The notes beneath the pieces are model-generated. The model worked only from the letters and a program-made list of their open reading frames with translations. It had not been told where the DNA came from and made no database searches. From an uncultured Helicobacter sp. (GTDB taxonomy: Bacteria; Campylobacterota; Campylobacteria; Campylobacterales; Helicobacteraceae): a stretch of DNA of 5,591 nt. The DNA is taken from contig CAMXAV010000062.1 in assembly GCA_947179285.1 (NCBI GenBank), positions 1-5,591 on the forward strand, in the 5' to 3' direction. The translations under genes and the position numbers were made by a program. Shown here piece after piece: positions 1-5,591 of the stretch. Position 1 is the stretch's first letter. Every line of letters starts with the position of its first letter.

Positions 1-1871
1 TTTTGCACATGTTCAAAATCGATGGGTTCGAAATACAAAATATCGCTCGTGTCGTAGTCCGTGCTCACGGTCTCGGGGTTGCAGTTGTACAGAATGCTTT
101 GCACGCCCAAATCACGCAACGCGAAGGCGGCATGCACGCAACAATAATCAAACTCGATTCCCTGCCCAATGCGGTTGGGTCCGCCGCCGATAATCAACAC
201 TTTGGGGGCTGATTCTACGGGCGCTGCGGGGCTTGGGAGAAGCGGCGTTGTGGAGTAGAGATAGGCAGTTTTTGTGCCAAACTCGGCAGCGCATGTGTCG
301 ACTTCGCGGTATTCGAGCTCGACACCAAGCTTTTTGCGCAATTCCATAACTTCGCGTTCGCTCATCTCGATGTCGTCATTCTTGCACACCAAGAAGGCAA
401 TCATCTTGTCGCTAAAGCCCGCGAGCTTGAGTGCGCGGAGGCGCGTTGCGTCTTGAATCGCCTCGAATGTGATTTCTTTTTCGAGCGCGACAATCTCGGC
501 AATTTCGTTCAGAAACCACGAATCGATTTTGCACCATTCATGGACTTCATCAAGCGACACACCTTGTCGGAACGCGTCTGCGATGTAGCGCAATCGGTCT
601 TGGTTTGGGTGGCGAATCTCGCGTTCAATCAGCGCCATGTCCTCGCTAATCGAATCGAGCCCGCAGAGCCCCGACTCGAGGCTGCAAAGCGCCTTTTGCA
701 GCGATTCCTTGAAATGCGCGCCAATCGCCATGACTTCGCCGATGGATTTCATCGATGTCGTGAGTGTCGCATCGACATGCGGGAACTTCTCGAACGCAAA
801 GCGCGGAATCTTCGTAACGATATAATCAATGCTCGGCTCGAAGCTCGCGGGAGTGCCCGTGATGTCGTTTGTGATTTCATCGAGGCTGAAGCCAACGGCA
901 AGGAGTGTCGCGACTTTGGCAATCGGATAGCCCGTTGCCTTGCTCGCAAGCGCCGAGCTGCGCGAGACGCGCGGATTCATCTCAATCACGGTCATGCGCC
1001 CCGTTTTGGGGTTAATCGCAAATTGCACGTTGCTGCCGCCCGTGTCGACGCCGATTTCGCGCAGAATCTTGAAAGAGGCATCGCGCATGCGTTGGTATTC
1101 TTTGTCGGTCAGCGTCAGCGCGGGCGCAATGGTAATCGAATCGCCCGTATGCACGCCCATTGGGTCGAGATTCTCGATGCTGCACACGATAATGCAATTA
1201 TCGTGCTTGTCGCGAATCACCTCCATTTCAAACTCTTTCCAGCCGAGCAGCGATTCCTCGATGAGAATCTCATGAATCGGGCTCGTCTCGAGCCCGTTGC
1301 GCACGATTTCTTTGAACTCGTCAATGTTGTATGCCACGCCGCTACCGCCGCCTGCGAGCGTGTAGCTCGCGCGAATGATGAGCGGAAAGCTGAAGTTTTG
1401 CAGGCAATCGAGCGCCTCTTCTTGGCTGTATGCGTAAAACGATTTGGGAATGTCCATGCCGATTTTGAGCATGCTCTCCTTGAAAGCCTGCCTGTCCTCG
1501 CCGCGCCGAATCGCCTCGGGCTTTGCGCCCAAAAACTCGACACCCTCGAGCATGCCTTTTTCGTGCATCGACATCGCGACATTCAGCGCCGTTTGCCCGC
1601 CCATTGTGGGCAGAATCGCGTCAATCTTTTCGCGCCTAATGATGTCGGCAATCACTTCTTCGGTGATGGGCTCAATGTAGGTGCGGTGCGCAAACTCGGG
1701 GTCTGTCATGATTGTCGCGGGGTTGGAGTTGATGAGCACGACTTTATAGCCCAAAGCTTTGAGCGTCTTCGCCGCCTGCGTGCCCGAATAGTCAAACTCG
1801 CATGCCTGCCCAATCACAATGGGACCAGAACCAATCAAGAGAATCGTGTGAATATCGTTTCGTTTGGGCAT
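1..1871 (-). CDS. carB: Carbamoyl-phosphate synthase large chain, N-terminal 623 codons (cut by window edge)
   Basis: CarB combines bicarbonate, ammonia delivered by the CarA glutaminase subunit and two ATP into carbamoyl phosphate, the cytoplasmic precursor of arginine and pyrimidines. I translated the minus strand codon by codon from ATG at 1871 and found no stop or frameshift to the left edge. Visible landmarks are the dinucleotide-like loop [17 protein letters not shown] (residues 14-30), the ATP-grasp loop AGGGSG (173-178), the metal and ATP site EMNPRVSR (297-304), and the start of the second synthetase half [17 protein letters not shown] from residue 562. The two-halved architecture is diagnostic of CarB, which is usually about 1070-1085 residues, so roughly 460 residues (second ATP-grasp and allosteric domains) lie outside. 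The start is supported by GAGGA six bases upstream. carA is not visible. The protein resembles Helicobacter CarB from memory. A long plus-strand ORF over the same bases is a shadow. Confidence 0.97.
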   Translation of the reverse strand, partial: MPKRNDIHTILLIGSGPIVIGQACEFDYSGTQAAKTLKALGYKVVLINSNPATIMTDPEFAHRTYIEPITEEVIADIIRREKIDAILPTMGGQTALNVAMSMHEKGMLEGVEFLGAKPEAIRRGEDRQAFKESMLKIGMDIPKSFYAYSQEEALDCLQNFSFPLIIRASYTLAGGGSGVAYNIDEFKEIVRNGLETSPIHEILIEESLLGWKEFEMEVIRDKHDNCIIVCSIENLDPMGVHTGDSITIAPALTLTDKEYQRMRDASFKILREIGVDTGGSNVQFAINPKTGRMTVIEMNPRVSRSSALASKATGYPIAKVATLLAVGFSLDEITNDITGTPASFEPSIDYIVTKIPRFAFEKFPHVDATLTTSMKSIGEVMAIGAHFKESLQKALCSLESGLCGLDSISEDMALIEREIRHPNQDRLRYIADAFRQGVSLDEVHEWCKIDSWFLNEIAEIVALEKEITFEAIQDATRLRALKLAGFSDKMIAFLVCKNDDIEMSEREVMELRKKLGVELEYREVDTCAAEFGTKTAYLYSTTPLLPSPAAPVESAPKVLIIGGGPNRIGQGIEFDYCCVHAAFALRDLGVQSILYNCNPETVSTDYDTSDILYFEPIDFEHVQ

Positions 1872-1877
1872 GAAATT

Positions 1878-1882
1878 TCCTC
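1878..1882 (-). promoter_or_regulatory. carB ribosome binding site
   Basis: Read on the minus strand, GAGGA lies six bases before ATG at 1871. This is a near-canonical Shine-Dalgarno and fixes the carB start. Confidence 0.75.
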
Positions 1883-1897
1883 GTATATTGCTACGCG

Positions 1898-1903
1898 ATT
1901 CTA
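1898..1903 (-). promoter_or_regulatory. Putative carB promoter, -10 element TAGAAT
   Basis: On the minus strand the sequence TTTTAGGCTAGAATCGCG contains a good -10 box, TAGAAT, preceded by a T-rich stretch and GGC. No convincing -35 hexamer is seen, which is typical of Campylobacterota housekeeping promoters. Transcription would begin near 1891, leaving a leader of about 20 bases, too short for an attenuator. The same ten bases GGCTAGAATC occur in front of pflB. This is an inference from sequence alone. Confidence 0.5.
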
Positions 1904-1979
1904 GCCTAAAAGTACTTAAAGAGGGATTCTTTGCGACAAAATTGCGAATCGATTGGGGCTTTTAGAGAGATTTAATTTT

Positions 1980-1993
1980 TGCTATGGCAGAAT
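1980..1993 (+). promoter_or_regulatory. Weak promoter candidate for the SRP RNA gene
   Basis: Upstream of ffs the plus strand reads TTTAATTTTTGCTATGGCAG and then AATATG. Either TATGGC after TTTTTGC (1983-1988) or CAGAAT (1988-1993) could act as the -10 box. Both are imperfect, and I cannot choose between them. The T-rich run before them fits the upstream signature of Campylobacterota promoters. Transcription would start between about 1995 and 2007, upstream of the mature RNA helix. Confidence 0.3.
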
Positions 1994-2006
1994 ATGAGCG
2001 CTGAAA

Positions 2007-2047
2007 GAGGCGCGGAAGGCAAGCTCGGTTCTTGCGTTGCGCGCCTC
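2007..2047 (+). other. Leader hairpin overlapping the SRP RNA 5' end
   Basis: GAGGCGCG (2007-2014) is perfectly complementary to CGCGCCTC (2040-2047), and inside this stem GCAAG (2019-2023) pairs with CTTGC (2031-2035). The right arm is also the 5' strand of the SRP basal helix, so the two structures exclude each other. The leader arm can alternatively pair with the second GCGCCTC at 2144-2150. It may be a processed precursor leader, or part of a longer mature RNA. Confidence 0.5.
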
Positions 2048-2150
2048 CTTTAGACCTGTGCAATGGATTTGCAAGGCAAGGCTTCAGGGTGGGAACACAG
2101 CAGAGCACCTTGCAAATCTGTGTGCCGCAGGTATCTTGAGGGGGCGCCTC
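2041..2150 (+). ncRNA. ffs: Signal recognition particle RNA (bacterial small type, 4.5S RNA)
   Basis: This RNA binds Ffh and helps recruit FtsY, targeting ribosomes making membrane proteins to the inner membrane. The diagnostic helix-8 core is TCAGG (2084-2088), GTG, the GGAA tetraloop (2092-2095), CAC and AGCAG (2099-2103). It has the same architecture as E. coli TCAGG-TCC-GGAA-GGA-AGCAG, with a compensated three-pair stem. Below it, GCT/AGC pair, then GATTTGCAAGG (2066-2076) pairs perfectly with CCTTGCAAATC (2108-2118). A basal helix joins 2041-2058 to 2128-2147 with a few bulges and G-U pairs. The length of about 110 nt matches the family (E. coli 114 nt). The reverse strand does not give the core, so the strand is certain. 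The ends are estimates: a complementary leader at 2007-2014 could mean an earlier 5' end. It is convergent with pflA, whose stop lies about 27 bases away. Confidence 0.92.
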
Positions 2151-2176
2151 CTTGAAAAGATGAATTTGAGAACAAC

Positions 2177-2944
2177 TTAGTGGCTATGTATGGGCACATC
2201 GTATTCCGCAAGAATGCGATTTGCCCTGCTTAGCTCCTCTTCGCTCGGAATCGCGCAATCTGCAAGCTTGTATTCCAGATTGAGCTCCTGATATTTATAT
2301 GCCCCCAGCTGATGAAACGGCAGAAGCTGCACATTTTGCACGCACGAAAACGGCGCAAGCAGCGCGCCAAGAGAATGGATTTTCGCCTCGCTCATCGTAT
2401 AATTTGGCACGCAAACATAACGAATCCACACAGCCTTGTTGCGCTTTTCGCAATACTGCAACATACGCAATGCGCGCGCATTGCTCGCGCCCGTGAGCTT
2501 GAGGCAATCTTGCTCATCGACTTCTTTGATGTCCAGCAGAATCATATCCGCCTCGTTGATACACTTTTGCGCCTTTTCGAGCTTCACAGAACCGCTCGTG
2601 TCAATCGCCGTGTGTAGCCCGATATAGCGCAACGCACGCAAGAGCTCATAGAGGAATGCATGTTGCAACAGCGGCTCGCCGCCCGAGATTGTAACGCCGC
2701 CCTTGCGGTAGAACTTTTTGTAGGGCACAATCTTTTTGAGAATCTCCTTGAGATTCCAGCATTTGCCGCCGCGAAGCTCCCAAGTGTCGGGGTTGTGGCA
2801 ATACAAACAGCGCAGCTTGCAGCCCTGCAAAAACAGCACAAACCGCACGCCAGGACCATCGGCAGCGCCGAAGCTCTCGAACGAATGCACGCGCGCCGTG
2901 ATGTCCTTGTAGTTGGCGATATAATTCTTGAGCGTTTGTTTCAT
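2177..2944 (-). CDS. pflA: Pyruvate formate-lyase activating enzyme (radical SAM)
   Basis: PflA uses a [4Fe-4S] cluster and S-adenosylmethionine to abstract hydrogen from the active glycine of PflB, turning on anaerobic pyruvate cleavage in the cytoplasm. The 255-residue protein has the radical SAM motif CKLRCLYCHNPDTW with cluster cysteines C42, C46 and C49, then SGGEP (87-91, SAM contact), DIK (138-140) and LLPFHQLG (207-214). HSFESFGAADGPGVRF (20-35) matches the E. coli PflA N-terminus HSFES...DGPGIRF. It has about 13 more N-terminal residues than I recall for the E. coli enzyme (246 aa), but no internal start fits better. The gene lies 18 bases after the pflB stop in the same direction. 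The Shine-Dalgarno is weak (TAAGG overlapping the pflB stop, or AAAG next to the ATG), suggesting translational coupling. All key residues are present. Confidence 0.96.
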   Translation of the reverse strand: MKQTLKNYIANYKDITARVHSFESFGAADGPGVRFVLFLQGCKLRCLYCHNPDTWELRGGKCWNLKEILKKIVPYKKFYRKGGVTISGGEPLLQHAFLYELLRALRYIGLHTAIDTSGSVKLEKAQKCINEADMILLDIKEVDEQDCLKLTGASNARALRMLQYCEKRNKAVWIRYVCVPNYTMSEAKIHSLGALLAPFSCVQNVQLLPFHQLGAYKYQELNLEYKLADCAIPSEEELSRANRILAEYDVPIHSH

Positions 2945-2962
2945 CTTTAGATTTTTGCGCCC

Positions 2963-5221
2963 TTAGATTTTCTGATGAAACGTGCGGCTAATCACATCGA
3001 GCTGCTGCTCGCGCGTGAGCTTGATGAAATTCACCGCATAGCCGCTCACGCGAATCGTGAGTTGCGGATATTTTTCGGGGTGCTCCATTGCATCTAGCAG
3101 CGTCTCGCGTTTGAGGACATTGACGTTCAGGTGATAGCCCTGCTTGTGCCCATCTTCGCCATAGAAATAGCCGTCCATGAGCTGCACGAGATTGCCTGCC
3201 TCGAGCTCGGGCGTGTTGCCAAGCGCGCTTGGGACGATAGAAAATGTGTTTGAGATTCCATCGCGGCAATACTCAAACGGAATCTTCGCAACCGAGCAAA
3301 AGCTCGCAATGCAGCCGTTTGTGTCGCGCCCATGCATGGGGTTTGCGCCGGGCGCAAACGGTTCGCCCGCAGCGCGCCCGTCTGGCGTTGCGCCTGTTTT
3401 TTTGCCATAGACAACATTGGACGTAATCGTGAGCACGCTCATCGTGGGAACGGAATCGCGGTAGGTCTTGTGCGCTGAAAGCTTGCGCGAGAATGTCTTG
3501 ACAACCTCGATGGCAATGGAATCCACGCGGTCGTCATTGTTGCCAAACTTTGGAAAATCGCCCTCGATAGAAAAATCGGTGATGAGCCCGCGCTCATCGC
3601 GAATGGGTGTAACGCGCGCATAGCGAATCGCCGAGAGAGAATCGGCGATGACAGAGAGCCCCGCGATTCCGCCCGCCATTGTGCGCACGATTTTTTCGTC
3701 ATGCAATGCCATTTCGATGCGCTCATAGCAATATTTGTCATGCATATAGTGAATCACATTCAGCGTGTTGATATAGAGCCGCGCGAGCCAATCGAGCACG
3801 ATATTGAGCTTGAACATGACTTGGTCATAATCGAGAATCTCGCCATTCACGGGCGTGATGTTTGGTCCAACCTGCTGCCCCGTTTTCTCGTCTTTGCCCT
3901 CGTTGAGCGCATAGAGCAGCGCCTTTGCGAGGTTGCAACGCGCGCCGAAAAATTGCATTTGCTTGCCGATTTTCATCGGCGAGACGCAGCATGCAATGCC
4001 ATAATCATCGCCAAACTCGGGGAGCATGATTTCGTCTGATTCATATTGGACGCTGCTCGTGTTGATGCTGACTTTGGCGCAAAATTCCTTGAAGCTTTCG
4101 GGCAAGCGCGTGTTCCAAAGAATCGTCATGTTGGGCTCGGGCGCTGGTCCAAGATTGTAGAGCGTGTGCAAGAATCGAAACGACATTTTCGTAACGAGAT
4201 GTCGCCCGTCAATGCACATGCCGCCGATACACTCGGTAACCCATGTTGGGTCGCCCGAGAAGAGTTCGTCATAGCTCGGTGTGCGCAAGAAGCGAATCAT
4301 GCGGAGCTTCATCACAAAATGGTCGACCATTTCTTGAATCTGCGTCTCCGTGTAGCGCCCGTTTTGCAAGTCGCGCTCGGCATAGCAATCGAGGAATGTC
4401 GAGATTCTGCCAATGCTCATCGCCGCGCCATTTTGCTCCTTTGTCGCGGCGAGATAGGCGAAATAGAGCCATTGAATCGCCTCTTTCGTGTCGTTTGCTG
4501 GCTGCGAGATGTCGAAGCCATAGCTTTGTGCCATTGCCATGAGCTCGTGTAGCGCCTTGATTTGTTCCGAGATTTCCTCGCGGTCGCGAATGGTGTCTGA
4601 ATCCATCACATCGGGCTCGAGCAGCTTCTTTGCCTTTTCTTTTTCGTCAATCAGCCGCTGCACGCCATAGAGCGCAACGCGGCGATAGTCGCCGATGATT
4701 CTGCCGCGCCCATACGAATCGGGCAAGCCTGTGATGATTCCGACATGCCGTGCGAGCTTCATTTCGTCTGTGTAGGCATCGAACACGCCGTCATTGTGCG
4801 TCTTGCGATATTTGAAGACATTGCTCACCTGTGGGTCTTCTGGCGTGTGATACGCCTTGAGCGAGGTGAGAACCATGCGGTAGCCACCAAAGGGCATAAT
4901 CGCGCGTTTGAGCGGCTCATCGGTTTGTAGCCCGACAATCACCTCGAGTTCCTTGTCGATATACCCCGCCTTGTGCGATGTGATAGTCGAGATGATGTCG
5001 TTTGAGATGGCATACACCCCGCCGCGCTCGCGCTCGGTTTTCATGAGCTCGCATACGCGTTTCCATAGCTTGCTCGTTGTGTCTGTTGGGCTGGCAAGAA
5101 ACGACTCATCGCCGTTGTATGGCGTGTAGTTGCGCACGATGAAGTCGCGCACGTTGATTGCATCGTTCCAAATCCCTTCTTCAAAGCCTTGTGGCTGAAA
5201 GTTGTCTGCTGCATTGTCCAT
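2963..5221 (-). CDS. pflB: Formate C-acetyltransferase (pyruvate formate-lyase, glycyl radical enzyme)
   Basis: PflB converts pyruvate and CoA to acetyl-CoA and formate without oxygen, using a glycyl radical installed by PflA. From ATG at 5221 it is 752 residues; E. coli PflB is 760. Visible are the N-terminal [20 protein letters not shown] block, the tandem catalytic cysteines in [10 protein letters not shown] (C411, C412), and the C-terminal glycyl radical site RVSGYAV (G727). The spacing from the second cysteine to the glycine (315) and from the glycine to the end (25 residues) equals E. coli, so this is a true PflB rather than a diol dehydratase, choline lyase or benzylsuccinate synthase relative. 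An in-frame ATG at 5233 gives 756 residues, but GGGGG lies five bases before the 5221 ATG and nothing suitable precedes the other, so I prefer 5221. It forms an operon with pflA. No focA lies in the visible upstream sequence. Base use matches carB, with no obvious foreign signature. Confidence 0.97.
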   Translation of the reverse strand: MDNAADNFQPQGFEEGIWNDAINVRDFIVRNYTPYNGDESFLASPTDTTSKLWKRVCELMKTERERGGVYAISNDIISTITSHKAGYIDKELEVIVGLQTDEPLKRAIMPFGGYRMVLTSLKAYHTPEDPQVSNVFKYRKTHNDGVFDAYTDEMKLARHVGIITGLPDSYGRGRIIGDYRRVALYGVQRLIDEKEKAKKLLEPDVMDSDTIRDREEISEQIKALHELMAMAQSYGFDISQPANDTKEAIQWLYFAYLAATKEQNGAAMSIGRISTFLDCYAERDLQNGRYTETQIQEMVDHFVMKLRMIRFLRTPSYDELFSGDPTWVTECIGGMCIDGRHLVTKMSFRFLHTLYNLGPAPEPNMTILWNTRLPESFKEFCAKVSINTSSVQYESDEIMLPEFGDDYGIACCVSPMKIGKQMQFFGARCNLAKALLYALNEGKDEKTGQQVGPNITPVNGEILDYDQVMFKLNIVLDWLARLYINTLNVIHYMHDKYCYERIEMALHDEKIVRTMAGGIAGLSVIADSLSAIRYARVTPIRDERGLITDFSIEGDFPKFGNNDDRVDSIAIEVVKTFSRKLSAHKTYRDSVPTMSVLTITSNVVYGKKTGATPDGRAAGEPFAPGANPMHGRDTNGCIASFCSVAKIPFEYCRDGISNTFSIVPSALGNTPELEAGNLVQLMDGYFYGEDGHKQGYHLNVNVLKRETLLDAMEHPEKYPQLTIRVSGYAVNFIKLTREQQLDVISRTFHQKI

Positions 5222-5226
5222 TATAA

Positions 5227-5231
5227 CCCCC
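5227..5231 (-). promoter_or_regulatory. pflB ribosome binding site deciding the start
   Basis: On the minus strand, GGGGG is followed by TTATA and then the ATG at 5221. It partly overlaps the alternative ATG at 5233, which has only AT-rich, non-SD sequence (CCAAAAA) before it. This favours the downstream start. Confidence 0.5.
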
Positions 5232-5247
5232 ATTTTTTGGAATGCTA

Positions 5248-5261
5248 AGCCCTTGCGAGCT
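5248..5261 (-). promoter_or_regulatory. Tetraloop hairpin at the pflB mRNA 5' end
   Basis: The minus-strand leader contains AGCTC-GCAA-GGGCT: five pairs (one G-U) closed by a GCAA loop of the stable GNRA class. It falls at or just after the start point predicted from the -10 box, so it would cap the transcript's 5' end and could protect it from decay. It is short, so chance is possible. Confidence 0.35.
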
Positions 5262-5267
5262 AAACGG

Positions 5268-5273
5268 ATTCTA
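5268..5273 (-). promoter_or_regulatory. Putative pflBA promoter, -10 element TAGAAT
   Basis: On the minus strand TTGATGGGCTAGAATCCG contains the same GGCTAGAATC decamer as the carB promoter. The predicted start point is near 5261, giving a leader of about 40 bases. No good -35 hexamer is present. TTGAT four bases before TAGAA resembles only half of an FNR/CRP-type site, so oxygen control cannot be read from this sequence. Confidence 0.5.
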
Positions 5274-5328
5274 GCCCATCAAGCCTTAAGAAACCAAAGC
5301 GAGGCGAAGTGATAATCGGGCGTTTTAA

Positions 5329-5417
5329 TGTCATTGCGAGCGAAGCGAAGCAATCAACGATAATGGGTAGCCAAGAATCGTTGATTGCCACGCTCGTTAC
5401 ACTCGCTCGCAATGACA
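5329..5417. repeat. Palindromic interspersed repeat (GCGAGCGAAGCG type)
   Basis: TGTCATTGCGAGCG (5329-5342) is the exact inverse complement of CGCTCGCAATGACA (5404-5417), and CAATCAACGA (5351-5360) of TCGTTGATTG (5378-5387), with a 17-base centre at 5361-5377. The segments between the paired blocks differ in length, 8 versus 16 bases. From memory, elements with this consensus are scattered in many copies in several bacterial genomes, often mis-annotated as tiny proteins. Small non-autonomous mobile unit or REP-like element are both possible. It carries no coding sequence. It lies about 55 bases upstream of the pflB -10 box. Confidence 0.75.
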
Positions 5418-5428
5418 CTTAGAATCTT

Positions 5429-5454
5429 GTCATGTTGAGCGAAGCGAAACATCT
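5429..5454. repeat. Partial second copy of the GAGCGAAGCGAA repeat
   Basis: The 12 bases GAGCGAAGCGAA at 5437-5448 recur exactly at 5338-5349 in the larger repeat, and both are preceded by TGTCAT. Here the core is flanked by a small inverted pair, ATGTT (5432-5436) and AACAT (5448-5452), giving a distinct subtype rather than a truncated copy of the first. Confidence 0.55.
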
Positions 5455-5486
5455 CTCTGCCATTGCTCATCATGCGAGCACCCCAG

Positions 5487-5545
5487 CCACAGCGCGTAAC
5501 GTCTATGTTCGAGCCGCAAGGCATAACATAGACGCAGCGCTGTGG
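5487..5545. repeat. Strong two-part inverted repeat
   Basis: CCACAGCGC (5487-5495) pairs with GCGCTGTGG (5537-5545), and inside it GTCTATGTT (5501-5509) pairs with AACATAGAC (5525-5533). The stems are separated by GTAAC on one side and GCA on the other, with a 15-base loop. There are 18 perfect pairs in total. No T-run follows on either strand, so it is not a typical intrinsic terminator. It may be another interspersed repeat or a structured RNA element. Confidence 0.65.
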
Positions 5546-5591
5546 ACTATTGACATATGCAAGTGCAACGCACATTGAAGAAGCGTGCTAG

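Larger units (their letters stand above)
5234..5591. other. Gene-free region upstream of pflB
   Basis: These 358 bases hold the pflB promoter and leader and three inverted-repeat structures, listed separately. The only sizeable reading frame (minus strand, 5354-5575) runs entirely through the repeats and its translation follows the repeat sequence, so I do not count it as a gene. I see nothing recognisable in 5546-5591. Confidence 0.7.

Noticed and set aside
453..1904. Long plus-strand ORF of 483 codons
   Set aside because: It lies wholly antisense to the unambiguous carB frame. Its translation has no recognisable domain, and its openness follows from the codon bias of carB.
1908..1965. Possible terminator between carB and ffs
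   Set aside because: Only a 5-bp GATTC/GAATC pairing with a long loop is seen, and both flanking genes are transcribed away from the spacer.
3701..4552. Plus-strand ORFs opposite pflB
   Set aside because: They are shadows of the pflB frame with no upstream ribosome binding site or known motif.
5273..5287. FNR-like site near the pflB promoter
   Set aside because: Only the TTGAT half is present and the opposite half does not match ATCAA, so oxygen-responsive control cannot be supported.
5329..5545. CRISPR array upstream of pflB
   Set aside because: There are no evenly spaced identical repeats with unique spacers. The repeats are palindromes of different size and sequence.
5354..5575. Minus-strand ORF of 73 codons upstream of pflB
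   Set aside because: It runs through three inverted repeats, its residues simply translate the repeat consensus, and the start has no clear ribosome binding site.

Overview
The window carries three protein genes and one small RNA gene, and looks like chromosomal DNA of a Campylobacterota bacterium, most likely Helicobacteraceae (a Helicobacter or Wolinella relative with a mid-range GC content). The basis is the CarB protein, which starts [17 protein letters not shown] and which I recognise from memory as close to the Helicobacter type, together with promoter cores that lack a clear -35 box. No database search was possible, so the family-level assignment is an inference.

Layout from left to right: (1) positions 1-1871, minus strand, hold the first 623 codons of carB, the carbamoyl-phosphate synthase large chain, cut by the left edge. 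It is open and intact all the way. (2) Positions 1872-2006 are a short spacer with the carB ribosome binding site and promoter on the minus strand and a weak promoter candidate for the RNA gene on the plus strand. (3) About 2041-2150, plus strand, is the signal recognition particle RNA (4.5S RNA, ffs). It has the diagnostic TCAGG / GGAA tetraloop / AGCAG core, an 11-bp perfect middle helix and a long basal helix. (4) Positions 2177-2944 and 2963-5221, minus strand, are pflA and pflB, the pyruvate formate-lyase activase and the glycyl-radical enzyme, 18 bases apart as an operon. (5) Positions 5234-5591 have no convincing gene. They hold the pflB leader and promoter, a GCGAGCGAAGCG-type palindromic interspersed repeat, a second partial copy, and a strong unrelated inverted repeat.

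Function: carB serves arginine and pyrimidine synthesis and ffs serves co-translational membrane targeting; both are housekeeping. PflB with PflA makes acetyl-CoA plus formate from pyruvate without oxygen. The activase gene is downstream of its substrate gene as expected, but no formate channel gene (focA) or regulator is visible in the window. A pyruvate formate-lyase operon is, to my knowledge, an accessory trait in Campylobacterota, so it is the metabolically distinctive part of the window.

I found no sign of a wholly new multi-gene system. The observations most worth a second look are the SRP RNA with its competing 5' leader stem, the lineage-unusual pfl operon, and the repeat cluster upstream of pflB.
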